From Epichloe hybrida (Eukaryota > Ascomycota > Sordariomycetes > Hypocreales > Clavicipitaceae), in NCBI GenBank assembly GCA_019022495.1, contig JAFEKR010000006.1, positions 3,038,001 through 3,102,000 on the forward strand: a stretch of DNA of 64,000 nt, read 5' to 3'. Each line of letters starts with the position of its first letter. Position 1 is the first letter of the stretch. A model generated the notes under the pieces. The model did no database searches. It was not told the DNA's origin and saw only the letters and a list, made by a program, of their open reading frames with translations. Positions 12,587-22,409 of the stretch are shown here, piece after piece. The translations under genes were made by a program, and so were the position numbers.

Positions 12587-14434
12587 CAGAGTATTGTTTG
12601 TAGTGTAGTTAGTGTAGTTTTTAGGAAAAAATTGTATTTGTAGTGTAGTTTTTTTTTCTTATAGTTAATGTATTGTAGTTTTTTTTTTATAGTTAGTGTA
12701 ATGTAGTTTTTTTTTTGTAGTGTAGTGTATTGTAGTTTTTTTTTGCTTATAGTGTAGTGTAGTTAGTGTAGTTACTAACTACACTAACTACAAAAACTAT
12801 AATGTAGTGTTAGTAAAAGAAAAAGTGGGCCTTTTTATTATATAATGTTATTATAAGGATTAAAAGAAAGCTAGTTATATAGAAGCTTTTATTATTACCT
12901 ATTTTACTTAATTAGTTATAGAATTTATAATATTTACCTTTTTTTAAGAATTTTACTATAACTAGGGTTATTTATAATATTATACCTTTTTAATAATACT
13001 ATTATACTTATTACTTTATTTTACTAATATAACTTTAAGAAAAACCTTCTAATTATTTTATTTACTATTATTATTAATTATTTTATATTTTTGTTATTAA
13101 TTTAATTAAAAAATACCCTAAACTAATATAATTAAATTAAATTAGAAATCTAAATAAATATATAAAAGTTAATAGAATATATACTTAGTACTTTAATATT
13201 ATTATTAATATAATAAGAACTTAAAAAAGCTTAAACTATTTATTTACTATTTAAACTAATTAAATATTACTTTAAGCTTTATAATTCTAAAGCTTTAAGA
13301 AGTTATATATAGTAACTTTATATATCTTATTATAATAATATATAAAGAAAGAATATAATAAACTAATATTTATAATTTATTAATAGATAACTAATAGTAT
13401 TATTTTAATTACCCTATATAGCTTAAATAAGCTATAAAAAATAAGTTTAACTTATTTTTAAAAATAATACTAGGACTTAGTTTTATATAATATACTATAC
13501 TTATTATAAAAGCTTTAATAACTTTTATAACCTTAATTACTATTATTACTATAATTACTATTATTTTACTTTTATTATTATTTTAAAAAAAATATAAAAG
13601 AGAAAACATTTTTATAATATTAATATTTTTAAAAACCTTAAAATACTAAGTTATTAAAAACTATAGCTTTTACTATAGTAATTTACTTATAATTACTAGT
13701 ATTTATATTTAAGTTATTTATTTATTATTTATTTATTATTAAACTTTAACACTAATAATATTATAAGTAATCTTAGTAATCTTAGTAATCTTAGTAATAC
13801 TAGTAATACTAGTAATATTAGTATTATAAGCTATTATAAGCTATTATAAGCTATTATAAGCTATTATAAGCTATAGCTACTTATATTAAGTTTACTAGTA
13901 GTTCTTTTTATAGTTTTTTTAAAATAAGTAATAATAATAATTTATAGAAATATAAAATAATTTATAGAAATATAAAATAATTTATAGAAATATAAAATAA
14001 TTTATAGAAATAGTAAATAATATAATAAGAAGGTTTTTCTTTAAGTTATATTAGGGAAATAAAGTATTAAGTTAAATAGTATTATTAAAAAAGTATAATA
14101 TTATATATAACCTTACTTAGTTATAATAAAATTATAGAAATAATATAATATTATAAATTCTATAACTAATTTAATAAAACAGGTAATAATAAAAGCTTTT
14201 ATATAACTAGCTTTCTTTTAATCTTATAAATAATAATAACTAATAAAAAGTCTAATACTATATTTATAGTGTTTATAGTTAGTGTAGTTTAGGAAAAAAA
14301 ATTTGTAGTGTAATGTATTGTAGTTTTTTTTTTTTGTAGTTAGTGTAATTTATAGTATAGTGTAGTTTATAGTGTAGTTACTACACTACACTACAAATAC
14401 TACACTACACTACACGTTTTAGTGCAATACTCTG
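12587..14434 (+). mobile_element. hAT-type element A (1.85 kb, internally deleted)
   Basis: Starts CAGAGTATTG and ends CAATACTCTG. The left terminus carries iterated TGTAGTGTAG/TTAGTGTAG units; the right terminus reads, inverted, CAGAGTATTGCACTAAAACG. These are the two distinct ends also found on element B, in opposite order, so A and B are copies in opposite orientation. CAG-starting termini with subterminal repeats fit the hAT superfamily. The 8-bp flanks (cttactag and tatatagg) do not match, so its target duplication has been lost, perhaps with neighbouring gypsy sequence. It lacks the 2.3-kb interior of B and so is a non-autonomous derivative. Interior is RIP-degraded and carries short tandem repeats at 13770-14015. 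Confidence 0.8.
13770..14015. repeat. Three tandem-repeat arrays inside hAT element A
   Basis: Adjacent arrays with units like cttagtaat (13770-13825), agctattata (about five units, 13829-13872) and an 18-bp unit aatttatagaaatataaa (about four units, 13938-14015). The corresponding part of element B (about 16130-16270) has fewer units, so the arrays expanded or contracted after the copies separated. Confidence 0.75.
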
Positions 14435-15687
14435 TATATAGGTAATTAAGGAGGTGTCCTCTTATACTCTTTTTCCTCTTCTTTTTATTTCCACTATAGT
14501 CTAGATATACCTTCTCTTTAGTAAATATATAAGCTCTAGGCTAAACTATTTTACTACTAACTTACTTATAGCACTATAATAATTATAACTATAATTAATC
14601 TAGATATTAATATAATAATATATATTAAAGAGTATAGGAATTAAGAATAGTAATTAGTCTATATATTATACTATATCCTGCTTAAACTCTATATAGCTTA
14701 AATAGTTATCCTATATTATAATATATAGTTAGCTTACTTACCCTTATATAAGACTTTACTTAGGGGCTACTTATTTTCTATAGAAGAAATATTTACCTCC
14801 TTATCTATGCTTTCCTTATTTACTTTATATAAGTTAATACTAACCTATAGGTAATAAGGTAAGAAGAAAGTACACTCCTAAATATAGTAGTCCTTAAATC
14901 TATATTATAAGTAGTATCTCTCCTAATAGCATTTAGCTAACTTTACTTCTAATACCTATTTAGCTTATTATATATTTATAGTAGGCTTTAGACCCTTCTC
15001 CTTCTTAACTAGCCTATTTTATTTTCCTAATTAAGTCCTTATTATATATACCCTAGTTATTAGTATATTACCCTTATAATTAGCCTAAGGTATAGGTTTA
15101 GCTAGCTATAGTTTATATTAAAACTAGTACTTATTCTCTATAGTAAGGGCCTTAATATTAACTATAATCTTATAATACTATATAATAGCTATATACTACA
15201 CGCTCTAGCTAATACCCTAGCTTATGCTAATTTCTCTTAAATACTTATTAAGCGCTTATTAAAGCTTTACTAGCTTTATATTATCCCCCTAATAATCCCC
15301 TCTTACTAATAAAAGCTTCTTTATAAAGCAAATAAAGAACATAGAAAATAGCTCCCTTAGGCCCTATTTTATCTAGTTAAGCTCTATAAAGGCTATCTTT
15401 TATCTATATAAATTAGAGAACATAGACCTAAGGTATTCTAGGAATTTAGCTAGGTTAAAATTATAAGTATTACCTTATTTAAAGAAAGTAACTACCTAGG
15501 ACTAGACTTTAGAGAATAAGTTCTAGTAAATAAATATTTACTTATTTTTATTAGTTTTAATAAAGTCCTTATTTACCTATAGCTTATATTCTATTAGGAA
15601 CCTCTATATAGTAAATAAGGCCTTATTACTATTATATAGGTTACTTATAGGGATAGGTTTTTATTTTACCTTAGGTATAGTTAAGAC
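14435..15687 (-). pseudogene. Ty3/gypsy gag relic, main part
   Basis: The minus-strand translation through stops gives a gypsy capsid: a segment like FLEYLRSMF followed by FIELNQIKQGPKGAI, with the usual order of a Gag of this class, at about 15210-15560. It extends across the hAT B insertion point into 19592-19700, where the reading frame continues, which proves the insertion disrupted gag. A possible degraded nucleocapsid lies near 14480-14530. The gag is oriented like the integrase at 10.7-11.7 kb, so both belong to one minus-strand element. Confidence 0.75.
15680..15687. repeat. Target-site duplication of hAT B, left
   Basis: gttaagac, identical to 19592-19599. Eight base pairs is the length hAT transposases generate. 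Confidence 0.95.
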
Positions 15688-16482
15688 CAGAGTATTGCAC
15701 TAAAACGTGTAGTGTAGCGTAGTATTTTGTAGTCTAGTGTAGTAACTACACTACAAACTACACTAACTATAAGGAAAAAAAAACTACAATACATTACACT
15801 ACAAATTTTTTTTCCTAAACTACACTAACTACAAACACTACAAATATAGTATTAGACTTTTTATTAGTTATTAGTATTTATAAGGTTAAAAGAAAGCTAG
15901 TTATATAAAAGCTTTTATTATTACCTATTTTATTAAATTAGTTATAGAATTTATAATATTATATTATTTTTATAATTTTATTATAACTAAGTAAGGTTAT
16001 ATATAATATTATACTTTTTTAATAATACTATTTAACTTAATACTTTATTTCCCTAATATAACTTAAAGAAAAACCTTCTTATTATATTATTTACTATTTC
16101 TATGAATTATTTTATATTTCTATAAATTATTATTATTACTTATTTTAAAAAAACTATAAAAAGAACTACTAGTAAACTTAATATAAGTAGCTTATTATAT
16201 CTTATTATAGCTTATAATAGCTTATAATACTAATATTACTAATATTACTAGTATTACTAAGATTACTAAGATTACTTATAATATTATTAGTGTTAAAGTT
16301 TAATAAAAAATAAATAAATAAATAAATAACTTAAATATAAATACTAGTAATTATAAGTAAATTACTATAGTAAAAGCTATAGTTTTTAATAACTTAGTAT
16401 TTTAAGGTTTTTAAAAATATTAATATTATAAAAATGTTTTCTCTTTTATGTTTTTTTAAAATAATAATAAAAGTAAAATAAT

Positions 16483-16950
16483 ATATTCTTTACACTAGCT
16501 AGCTAACTATATAGCTATTCCTAGTACTCTATTTGCTTAGTTAAGAGGGAAAACCCTTTACTAGGAAGAAAAACCCCCTTATATCTATTAATAAGCTAGC
16601 GCTAACCCTCTTCTAGGTTTGCACTACATTAGGTATAATTAATTATAAGTGTTTAGTGCTAGCTTACGCTAGCCTTATCCTAAAGAAAATAAAAAAGAAA
16701 GGAAAAAGTATAGCTATAGTCTTAACTAGCTCCCTTTAGTGCTAGTTTAGTCTTACTCTAACCTAGCTTTATATCTCTTACTTTACCCTAGGGTATAGTA
16801 AATTTAGATTTATAATAATAATTTACTTTTTATTTGCTTTACTTCTAACTCTTTTAGTGCCTTACTTTTTAGCTAAATTTAACCTAGTACTAGTTTAAAT
16901 ATCTTATAAAGTCTAAGCATATAGTTTTATTTAATTATAGTAAAGGGTAG
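16483..16950 (+). repeat. Dispersed repeat, RIP-degraded copy
   Basis: Matches, in reverse complement, the less mutated stretch at 57420-57860. The shared blocks include an A-rich ggaaaaccc...aggaagaaaaaccccc segment near 16553-16592 and a ctagccttatcct...aaagaaaggaaaaa segment near 16670-16710. Differences are largely C-to-T or G-to-A in this copy. The match begins at the junction where element B departs from element A. Confidence 0.7.
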
Positions 16951-18689
16951 GTAATTTAGGCTTAGTAACTAGGTGGTTTCGCTCCTAGATTTGTTATGCG
17001 TTATCTATATATTTACTTATCTTATGCTTTATTTTCTAGCTAATATTATAGTTAGTCCCCCCCCCCCTCTCTTAAGTATAAAAGAGGGCTTCTTCTCCCT
17101 TAAGGTTCTAACCTTTTTCCTTTTCTTATAATAAATTTCCTATAGGTTCTTTTCCTTCCTATCCCTTTTAAAAGCTATTTAAGGCTTCTCTAGTCTAGTA
17201 CTAGTTTAAATACTAATGTTTTATATAGAAAAACACACTATAATATTACTAAGCTCTATAAGTACCTTGTTTTTAGTGCTATTCTAGCTCTAATTTACCT
17301 AGGAACTTATAACCTTAGATAAGTATTTAAGGAAGTCCTTAACCTAGAAATAATTAAATTAGGTAAAGGCAAAAGGCCTAGAAGTAAGTCCCCTTTACCT
17401 TTATTTTGCCTTATTTCTAGGTCTAACCTAGGGTAACTAGGTAAGCTATAAGAGATTTAGTGTATGTCCTATAAGATATAATTTATTAAAAATAAGGGCT
17501 ATTAGTGCTATAATGTTATTAGTAAGTTAGTTTATTTCTAGTCTAGGGGCAAGGCTAATTTATATATAAAGGGGTAATATCTAATGCCTATTTTAATTAT
17601 TAGGTCTATAATTACATATATATTAAGGTAATATTAACTCCTATGCCTATTTTAAGCTTACTCTAGTGCTAATTTACTTATAGCTAAATATTACTAGCTA
17701 GTAAGAGGAATATTAGTAATTAGTTAAGACTTAGGCTAGTATAGTTACTAGAAGTAATATAAGTGGTTTTACTTTAGCTTAATAGTGGCTTTATTCTATA
17801 GCTAACTTTAATTATCTAGGCCTTAGAGAACTATATAGCTTAGGTTAAGAAACTCTATACTAAAAACCATACTAAGAAGAAATAAGGCGTTACTATAGTA
17901 AGCCTAGACCTAGCTAGGTCTAAGTCTATAAAGGAATAATATAATAAGGTTATCTTTTAGCTCTAGTAGCTTAATGCCTAAGTAGTAAAAATAAACTAGC
18001 TCCTAGCCACTAGCCTATTAGCTAAGGGTAAGAGTAAGGTAATAGAGAATATAATCCCTATTTCTAAGGAAAAATAAGGCTAATTCTAGGTTAGTAAAGG
18101 GGCAGTAGTAAGCTAGTGTAAAATAATACCTATAGCTTTTTAACTTAAGATTAATCTAATAACTATTCTAGACCTATAGTCTTCCTATTATAATGTGATT
18201 TTGCCTTATGTCTAGCCTACCTCTATAGCTACACTATCTTACCTAGTGCCTCTCTCTAGTTATTTATAGTGTCTATTTATTAGTTAGTTTAGTTACCTCT
18301 AGGGTAGCCTAGATCCTCCCCTAGTTTGCATTAACTAAAGGCTAGGTCTTATGCTAATATATAGTATTAGAGTCTTCTTATACTAAGGAATTACTTTATA
18401 ATATATCTTACCTTTAGGGGATTGTCTAGGGCTAGCCTTGCCTCCTATATATCTCTAGGCTATCTTATTTAGGGGCGTCTATAGTTATAGTTAGCGTAGT
18501 TAATAATTACATAGTACTAGTCTTTAATTATATAACCATAGCTATATAGGGGCAAAGCCACCCTAGGAACGCGCCTTTAGAAGAGGAACTTATTAAGGCT
18601 AATCTTTCCTATATATAATTATACTATTATAAAGGAGACGTGCTTATTAAGCCTAGTGTGGAATTTCTAGATTTCCTTTAGGTTATAGG

Positions 18690-18822
18690 TAGGCGGGCGG
18701 TCCTCTATTAGCTCTCTCCCGCGCCTGTGTCATCTCTGTTACCTGTTAGAATGCCAGTCTTCCTATCTCTTCTTCCACTCCTCGTACAGTTGTGCGTCTA
18801 GTTCGTTGTTAGCATTTATAAT
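18690..18822. other. Un-RIPped patch of ordinary base composition inside hAT B
   Basis: About 130 bp with normal GC content, CpG and CpA dinucleotides, in the middle of fully RIP-mutated DNA. On the minus strand one frame reads N-N-E-L-D-A-Q-L-Y-E-E-W-K-K-R before a stop, too short to interpret. It ends where homology to element A resumes. Confidence 0.6.
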
Positions 18823-19591
18823 AAGTATAGTATATTATATAAAACTAAGTCCTAGTATTATTTTTAAAAATAAGTTAAACTTATTTTTTATAGCTTATTT
18901 AAGCTATATAGGGTAATTAAAATAATACTATTAGTTATCTATTAATAAATTATAAATATTAGTTATTATATTCTTTCTTTATGTATTATTATAATAAGAT
19001 ATATAAAGTTACTATATATAACTTCTTAAAGCTTTAGAATTATAAAGCTTAAAGTAATATTTAATTAGTTTAAATAGTAAATAAATAGTTTAAGCTTTTT
19101 TAAAGTTCTTATTATATAACTAATAATATATTAATACTAAGTATAAACTTTATTAACTTCTTATTATTTATTTAGATTTGTTAACTAATTATATTATATT
19201 AGTTTAGGGTATTTTTAATTAAAATAATAATAATAAATTATAGAAATAGTAAATAATTAGTAGTAATAGTAAATAAAAGAATAGGTTAGTTTTTCTTAAA
19301 GTTATATTAGTAAAATAAAGTAATAAATATAATAATATTATTAAAAAGTTATAATATTATAAATAACCCTAGTTATAGTATAATCCTTAAAAAAAGGTAA
19401 ATTTTAGATATTATATAACTAATTAGGTAAAATAGGTAATAATAAAAGCTTTTATATAACTAGCCTTCTTTTAATCTATATAATAACCTTATATAATAAA
19501 AAGGTCCACTTTTTTTACTAACACTACATTTGTAGTTTTTGTAGTTAGTGTAGTTAGTAACTACACTAACTACACTACAAACAATACTCTG

Positions 19592-20100
19592 GTTAAGACT
19601 AAGTTAAAGGTAAGAGGTAAAGTAAGGTTAATTACTAGGGCGCTAGGTTAGGCTATAATAGGTAGTTAGGTTAAAGGTCCTATAGTATTTATAGCTACTT
19701 ATTATTAGAGGTATATAAGCTCTGCTATTTACTTATTAAGTATAAGTTAAAGCGTCTTAAATTAGGCCTATTAAGCTACTAGTAGTGCTATAGCGTTAAA
19801 TAAGGGGGTTATTATCCCTTAGCTAGGTTAGTCTTATAGTTAAAGCATGTCTATTATATCTATTAATATATCTATTAGTATTTCTATTATGTCTTTTAGT
19901 AGTTATTATAAAGGACTAAAGGAAGTCTCTTAATTATTATAGACTAGCCCTTAGGCAATTATAATAAGGTATTAATATAGTATTAAGAGACTTAAGGAGG
20001 AAAGAGAAAGGGTAAGAGACTATCCCTAGTGGTGCCCCTTATACCCCCTAGGTTACTTATATAAGCCTCCTTTTCCTTACCCTAACTACTTTTACTAATC
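19592..20100 (-). pseudogene. Ty3/gypsy gag relic, N-terminal part beyond hAT B
   Basis: Contains the right copy of the 8-bp target duplication (19592-19599) and then continues, on the minus strand, the gag reading frame of 14435-15687 for at least about 100 bp. Farther out I cannot fix the start codon or an LTR because of RIP. Confidence 0.5.
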
Positions 20101-20189
20101 CCCTCTCTAACTGCTATACGGACAATGCTTAGGCAAAGCCTAAGCCCTTACATTACCCTTGTAATTAAGCTATAGCTATACTAACTTAG

Positions 20190-20955
20190 TAGTCTCTAAA
20201 AATAAAAGTTTTAAGGTCTTAGCTTTATAAGAATTAATAGAAGTATAGTAAAGGTAAAATTAAAGCACTTAAAGTACTAGCTATAATATCTAAGGCTTAT
20301 TGCCTAGTTTATACTACTCTTATAAAACTTAATAAATTAATTAATTACTACTAGAAAAATATTAAAGCTACTAGAATTAAGGGGTTATGCCTATAAGATT
20401 TAAAAGAAGCTAGTAAATTTCTAATATTAGCTTTAAATAAAAAGAAAGGAGTTCTTATTTTCTAAGAGAGTTTTAAGTCTTTACCTCTAGTGTAAAATAA
20501 TAAATATATTAAGGGAACTATTAGCTAGCTAGGTTTATTAGCTAATGCCCTAGGGAATAATTAGTTTATAGACTCTTTATTTTCTAAAGTAATAGCTAAG
20601 TATATATATAGAATTAAGGGAGGGCTTTACTCTCTAAGAATACTAGGAAAGCTAGATATTTTAATTATAATTAGAGATTACTTAATATAGCTAGGTAACT
20701 TAATAAGGCATAATTATCTATTTAAAAAGGCTTTTAATATTTATAAAGAGTTATTTACTAATTTTAAGGGAGAGGCTAATAAGCTATTAGCCCTATTAGA
20801 TATAGAGGTATTAGAGGTTATTATAATTATTAACTAACTATATTAGACTAAGGTTAGAAAAGAAGAAACGCCTAAATAGATTAAGGGGCTAGTAATATAA
20901 GCTTATAAGTTAAGGGGAGGGATACCTATAGTAATAGTTAATGTTTTTTTTTAGA
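20190..20955 (+). pseudogene. RIP-degraded coding relic, plus strand
   Basis: A single plus-strand frame gives about 250 residues of protein-like sequence interrupted only by TAG or TAA codons that CAG, CAA or TGG would become under RIP. It has several hydrophobic and Lys-rich helices (for example a stretch reading GGLYSLRILGKLDILI) but no motif I recognise. It is oriented away from the gypsy gag and lies against the right 169-bp repeat. It could be another transposon gene or a mutated host gene. Confidence 0.45.
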
Positions 20956-20990
20956 CTAGTGGTTAGGGTAAGCACTAGGTGGTAGTGAAC

Positions 20991-21159
20991 GTGATAGGTA
21001 AGGGCAGGTGTAAGGCACCTAGCTTACCTAGCACAAAAACCCCACTTGTCAGATTTTTTAGCAGGGATTTTTCCTCCCCAATCATCACCTAGAGAATTCA
21101 ATTTTTGATTCAATAGAAAAATCGTCAAAAACCTCTTTTCTGTTCCGTTCAGTTCTTGG
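20991..21159. repeat. 169-bp direct repeat, right copy
   Basis: Gap-free match to 5137-5305. Here the inner half (20991 to about 21059) carries the C-to-T or G-to-A changes, while the outer half is pristine, the mirror image of the left copy. The hairpin at 21005-21020 is partly broken by these changes. Confidence 0.85.
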
Positions 21160-21169
21160 ACTAGTCTAA

Positions 21170-21250
21170 ACTTTGCGCGGGGACTACGCAAAGTGTAAAG
21201 TTTGCACCTAAAATAGGTGCAAAGTTAGTAAAATTACCTATTATAGGTAA
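21170..21250. repeat. Cluster of three hairpins
   Basis: Three successive inverted repeats: ACTTTGCG (21170-21177) with CGCAAAGT (21187-21194); TTTGCACCTA (21201-21210) with TAGGTGCAAA (21214-21223), perfect 10-bp arms; TTACCTAT (21234-21241) with ATAGGTAA (21243-21250). The TTTGCAC/GTGCAAA word recurs in the 34-bp inverted repeat at 21403. This may be the subterminal region of the element whose end is at 21436. Confidence 0.75.
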
Positions 21251-21402
21251 TTACGCGGCCCTGGTTAGGCCCTAGTTAAAAAGATACATTATAAATAGAG
21301 GGGGATGTGGTGTTTATATAATTTAGATAAAATTCCATGAATTTCTATGGATCTTAGCTAACAAAAATGGCTAGCGCGTCCGGTTATATGCATTTTGCAC
21401 CC

Positions 21403-21436
21403 GTGCAAAGTTTGCACCGGCTCGTGGATCACACGC
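21403..21436 (-). repeat. Right inverted repeat of the island (34 bp)
   Basis: Reverse complement of 5030-5063 with one mismatch. Its outer end lies inside the coding frame of the conserved gene that follows, so the element end interrupts that gene. Confidence 0.75.
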
Positions 21437-22409
21437 CCGCGAAAGCCGCGCGACACTGGCCATGGACTTGATGGTAATTTGCTAAGTCTAGAATATAGCT
21501 CACTGCTGTTGGGAAAGATGCCGAGAGATCCCGGATAAGAGAGAACGGCACTGTGACAAAGAACTAAGGACCTGCAAGACTCTAGTTTTACAGACCAGGG
21601 CGACCTCAATGTCTTGCCGTTGTGAAGGATGGAGGCGTTCCAGCCCAGATCAGGAGCTAGAATAGCTGCCCACCACCGCGCTAATTCGTCTATAACATCA
21701 CCAAGGTCTACGATCACGCGGCCGCCGCCACTTCCAACGTTGTCGCGAGTCTTGGACATGGACACGACCGCGGCCACGTTGTCTGTGTACTCCATGGCTG
21801 ACGCGCCAGGGATGATCTCCGTCCATCGCGCAGATAATACATAGGCCCAAGCGAGGGTGAGAATGGAAACGTGGTTGACCTCTTCCCTTGGCAAATTTTG
21901 GCTGCATATAAGGCTACCGGATTCCAGTAAAACAGTGGTTGGGCAAGTTATCGTGACTCCAAAGGCAAGGCTCATTTGCAAAGGGCCCAGGTCGCAATCA
22001 CCTTTGGCGGTTTCCCAGCTGGATGTCCCGGTCGCATATAGTACTGCAGAGGAGTTGCGGTTGAGCTCTAGTTGCGGTGGAAAGTGTGGATGTTGAGGAA
22101 ACGCATTCTCGATGTCTAGACTGGTTATATCCAACGGCGATGCGACTGCCGTCAAGTAAAGTTGGTACCATACGCGATACCCTGCTTCATAGTAGTGCTT
22201 GTATGTTTCATTGTCTGGTCGAAGAGCGTCTTGCATTCTGTTGGAAGCAGGCAGGCAACGTGAGGATGGCCAGACGACGTAAAGTCCCGAGGTTTCGGCC
22301 TTTCGTCGGATGACTTGTCTTGCAACATCTGTTCGAGGCCCCACCTAATACCACCTAATAGGCTAATACCCACCAAACTCTGATCTTTTTGAGGGAAGGT
22401 GCCGCCCAT
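21437..22409 (-). pseudogene. Conserved fungal protein of unknown function, 3'-truncated by an element end
   Basis: The minus-strand frame from 22344 down reads a coherent protein (for example a segment EEVNHVSILTLAWAYVLSAR) of a type I believe is widespread but uncharacterised in ascomycetes. At 21436 the frame passes into the 34-bp inverted repeat, so the last 20 or so codons before the stop at 21358 are transposon sequence and the native C terminus is missing. No ATG opens this frame. An ATG at 22409 opens a different frame whose first 65 codons also look protein-like, and a one-base loss near 22196-22212 would join the two. I therefore read it as a pseudogene with a truncation and a probable frameshift. 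An intron-based alternative is possible. The product is not assignable. Confidence 0.55.

Larger units (their letters stand above)
15688..19591 (-). mobile_element. hAT-type element B (3.9 kb) with intact 8-bp target duplication
   Basis: Starts CAGAGTATTGCACTAAAACG and ends with the reverse complement of CAGAGTATTGTTTGTAGTG, the same two end types as element A but swapped, hence minus orientation relative to A. Flanks are a perfect 8-bp duplication, gttaagac. The left 0.8 kb (to about 16482) and right 0.77 kb (from about 18823) match element A in inverted order. The 2.34-kb middle (16483-18822) is absent from A and should be the transposase region of a longer copy or a further nested insertion. 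It is RIP-degraded and I cannot recognise a transposase domain (no readable hAT dimerisation block). A C11 run lies at 17057-17067. Confidence 0.85.
5225..21058. mobile_element. RIP-degraded AT-rich transposon island
   Basis: About 15.8 kb of very AT-rich DNA, almost free of CpA, TpG and CpG, with TAA and TAG in every frame: no open frame of even 60 codons survives on either strand. This is the signature of repeat-induced point mutation, which turns CpA into TpA on both strands of repeats. Recognisable contents, in order: a plus-strand gag-like relic, a minus-strand Ty3/gypsy element interrupted by two hAT transposons, and a further plus-strand coding relic next to the right edge. Boundaries to normal DNA are sharp and lie inside the 169-bp repeats. 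Parts not listed separately (about 5305-6000, 8100-9000) are AT-rich sequence in which I recognise nothing specific. Confidence 0.95.

Noticed and set aside
5300..21000. Centromere or AT-rich structural chromosome region
   Set aside because: The AT-richness is explained by RIP of identifiable transposons, and the repeated flanks with transition-only differences support that; nothing centromere-specific is visible in 16 kb.
5300..21000. CRISPR array or bacterial-type system
   Set aside because: Tandem repeats in the island are slippage-type arrays without unique spacers, and the gene structure around it is eukaryotic with introns.
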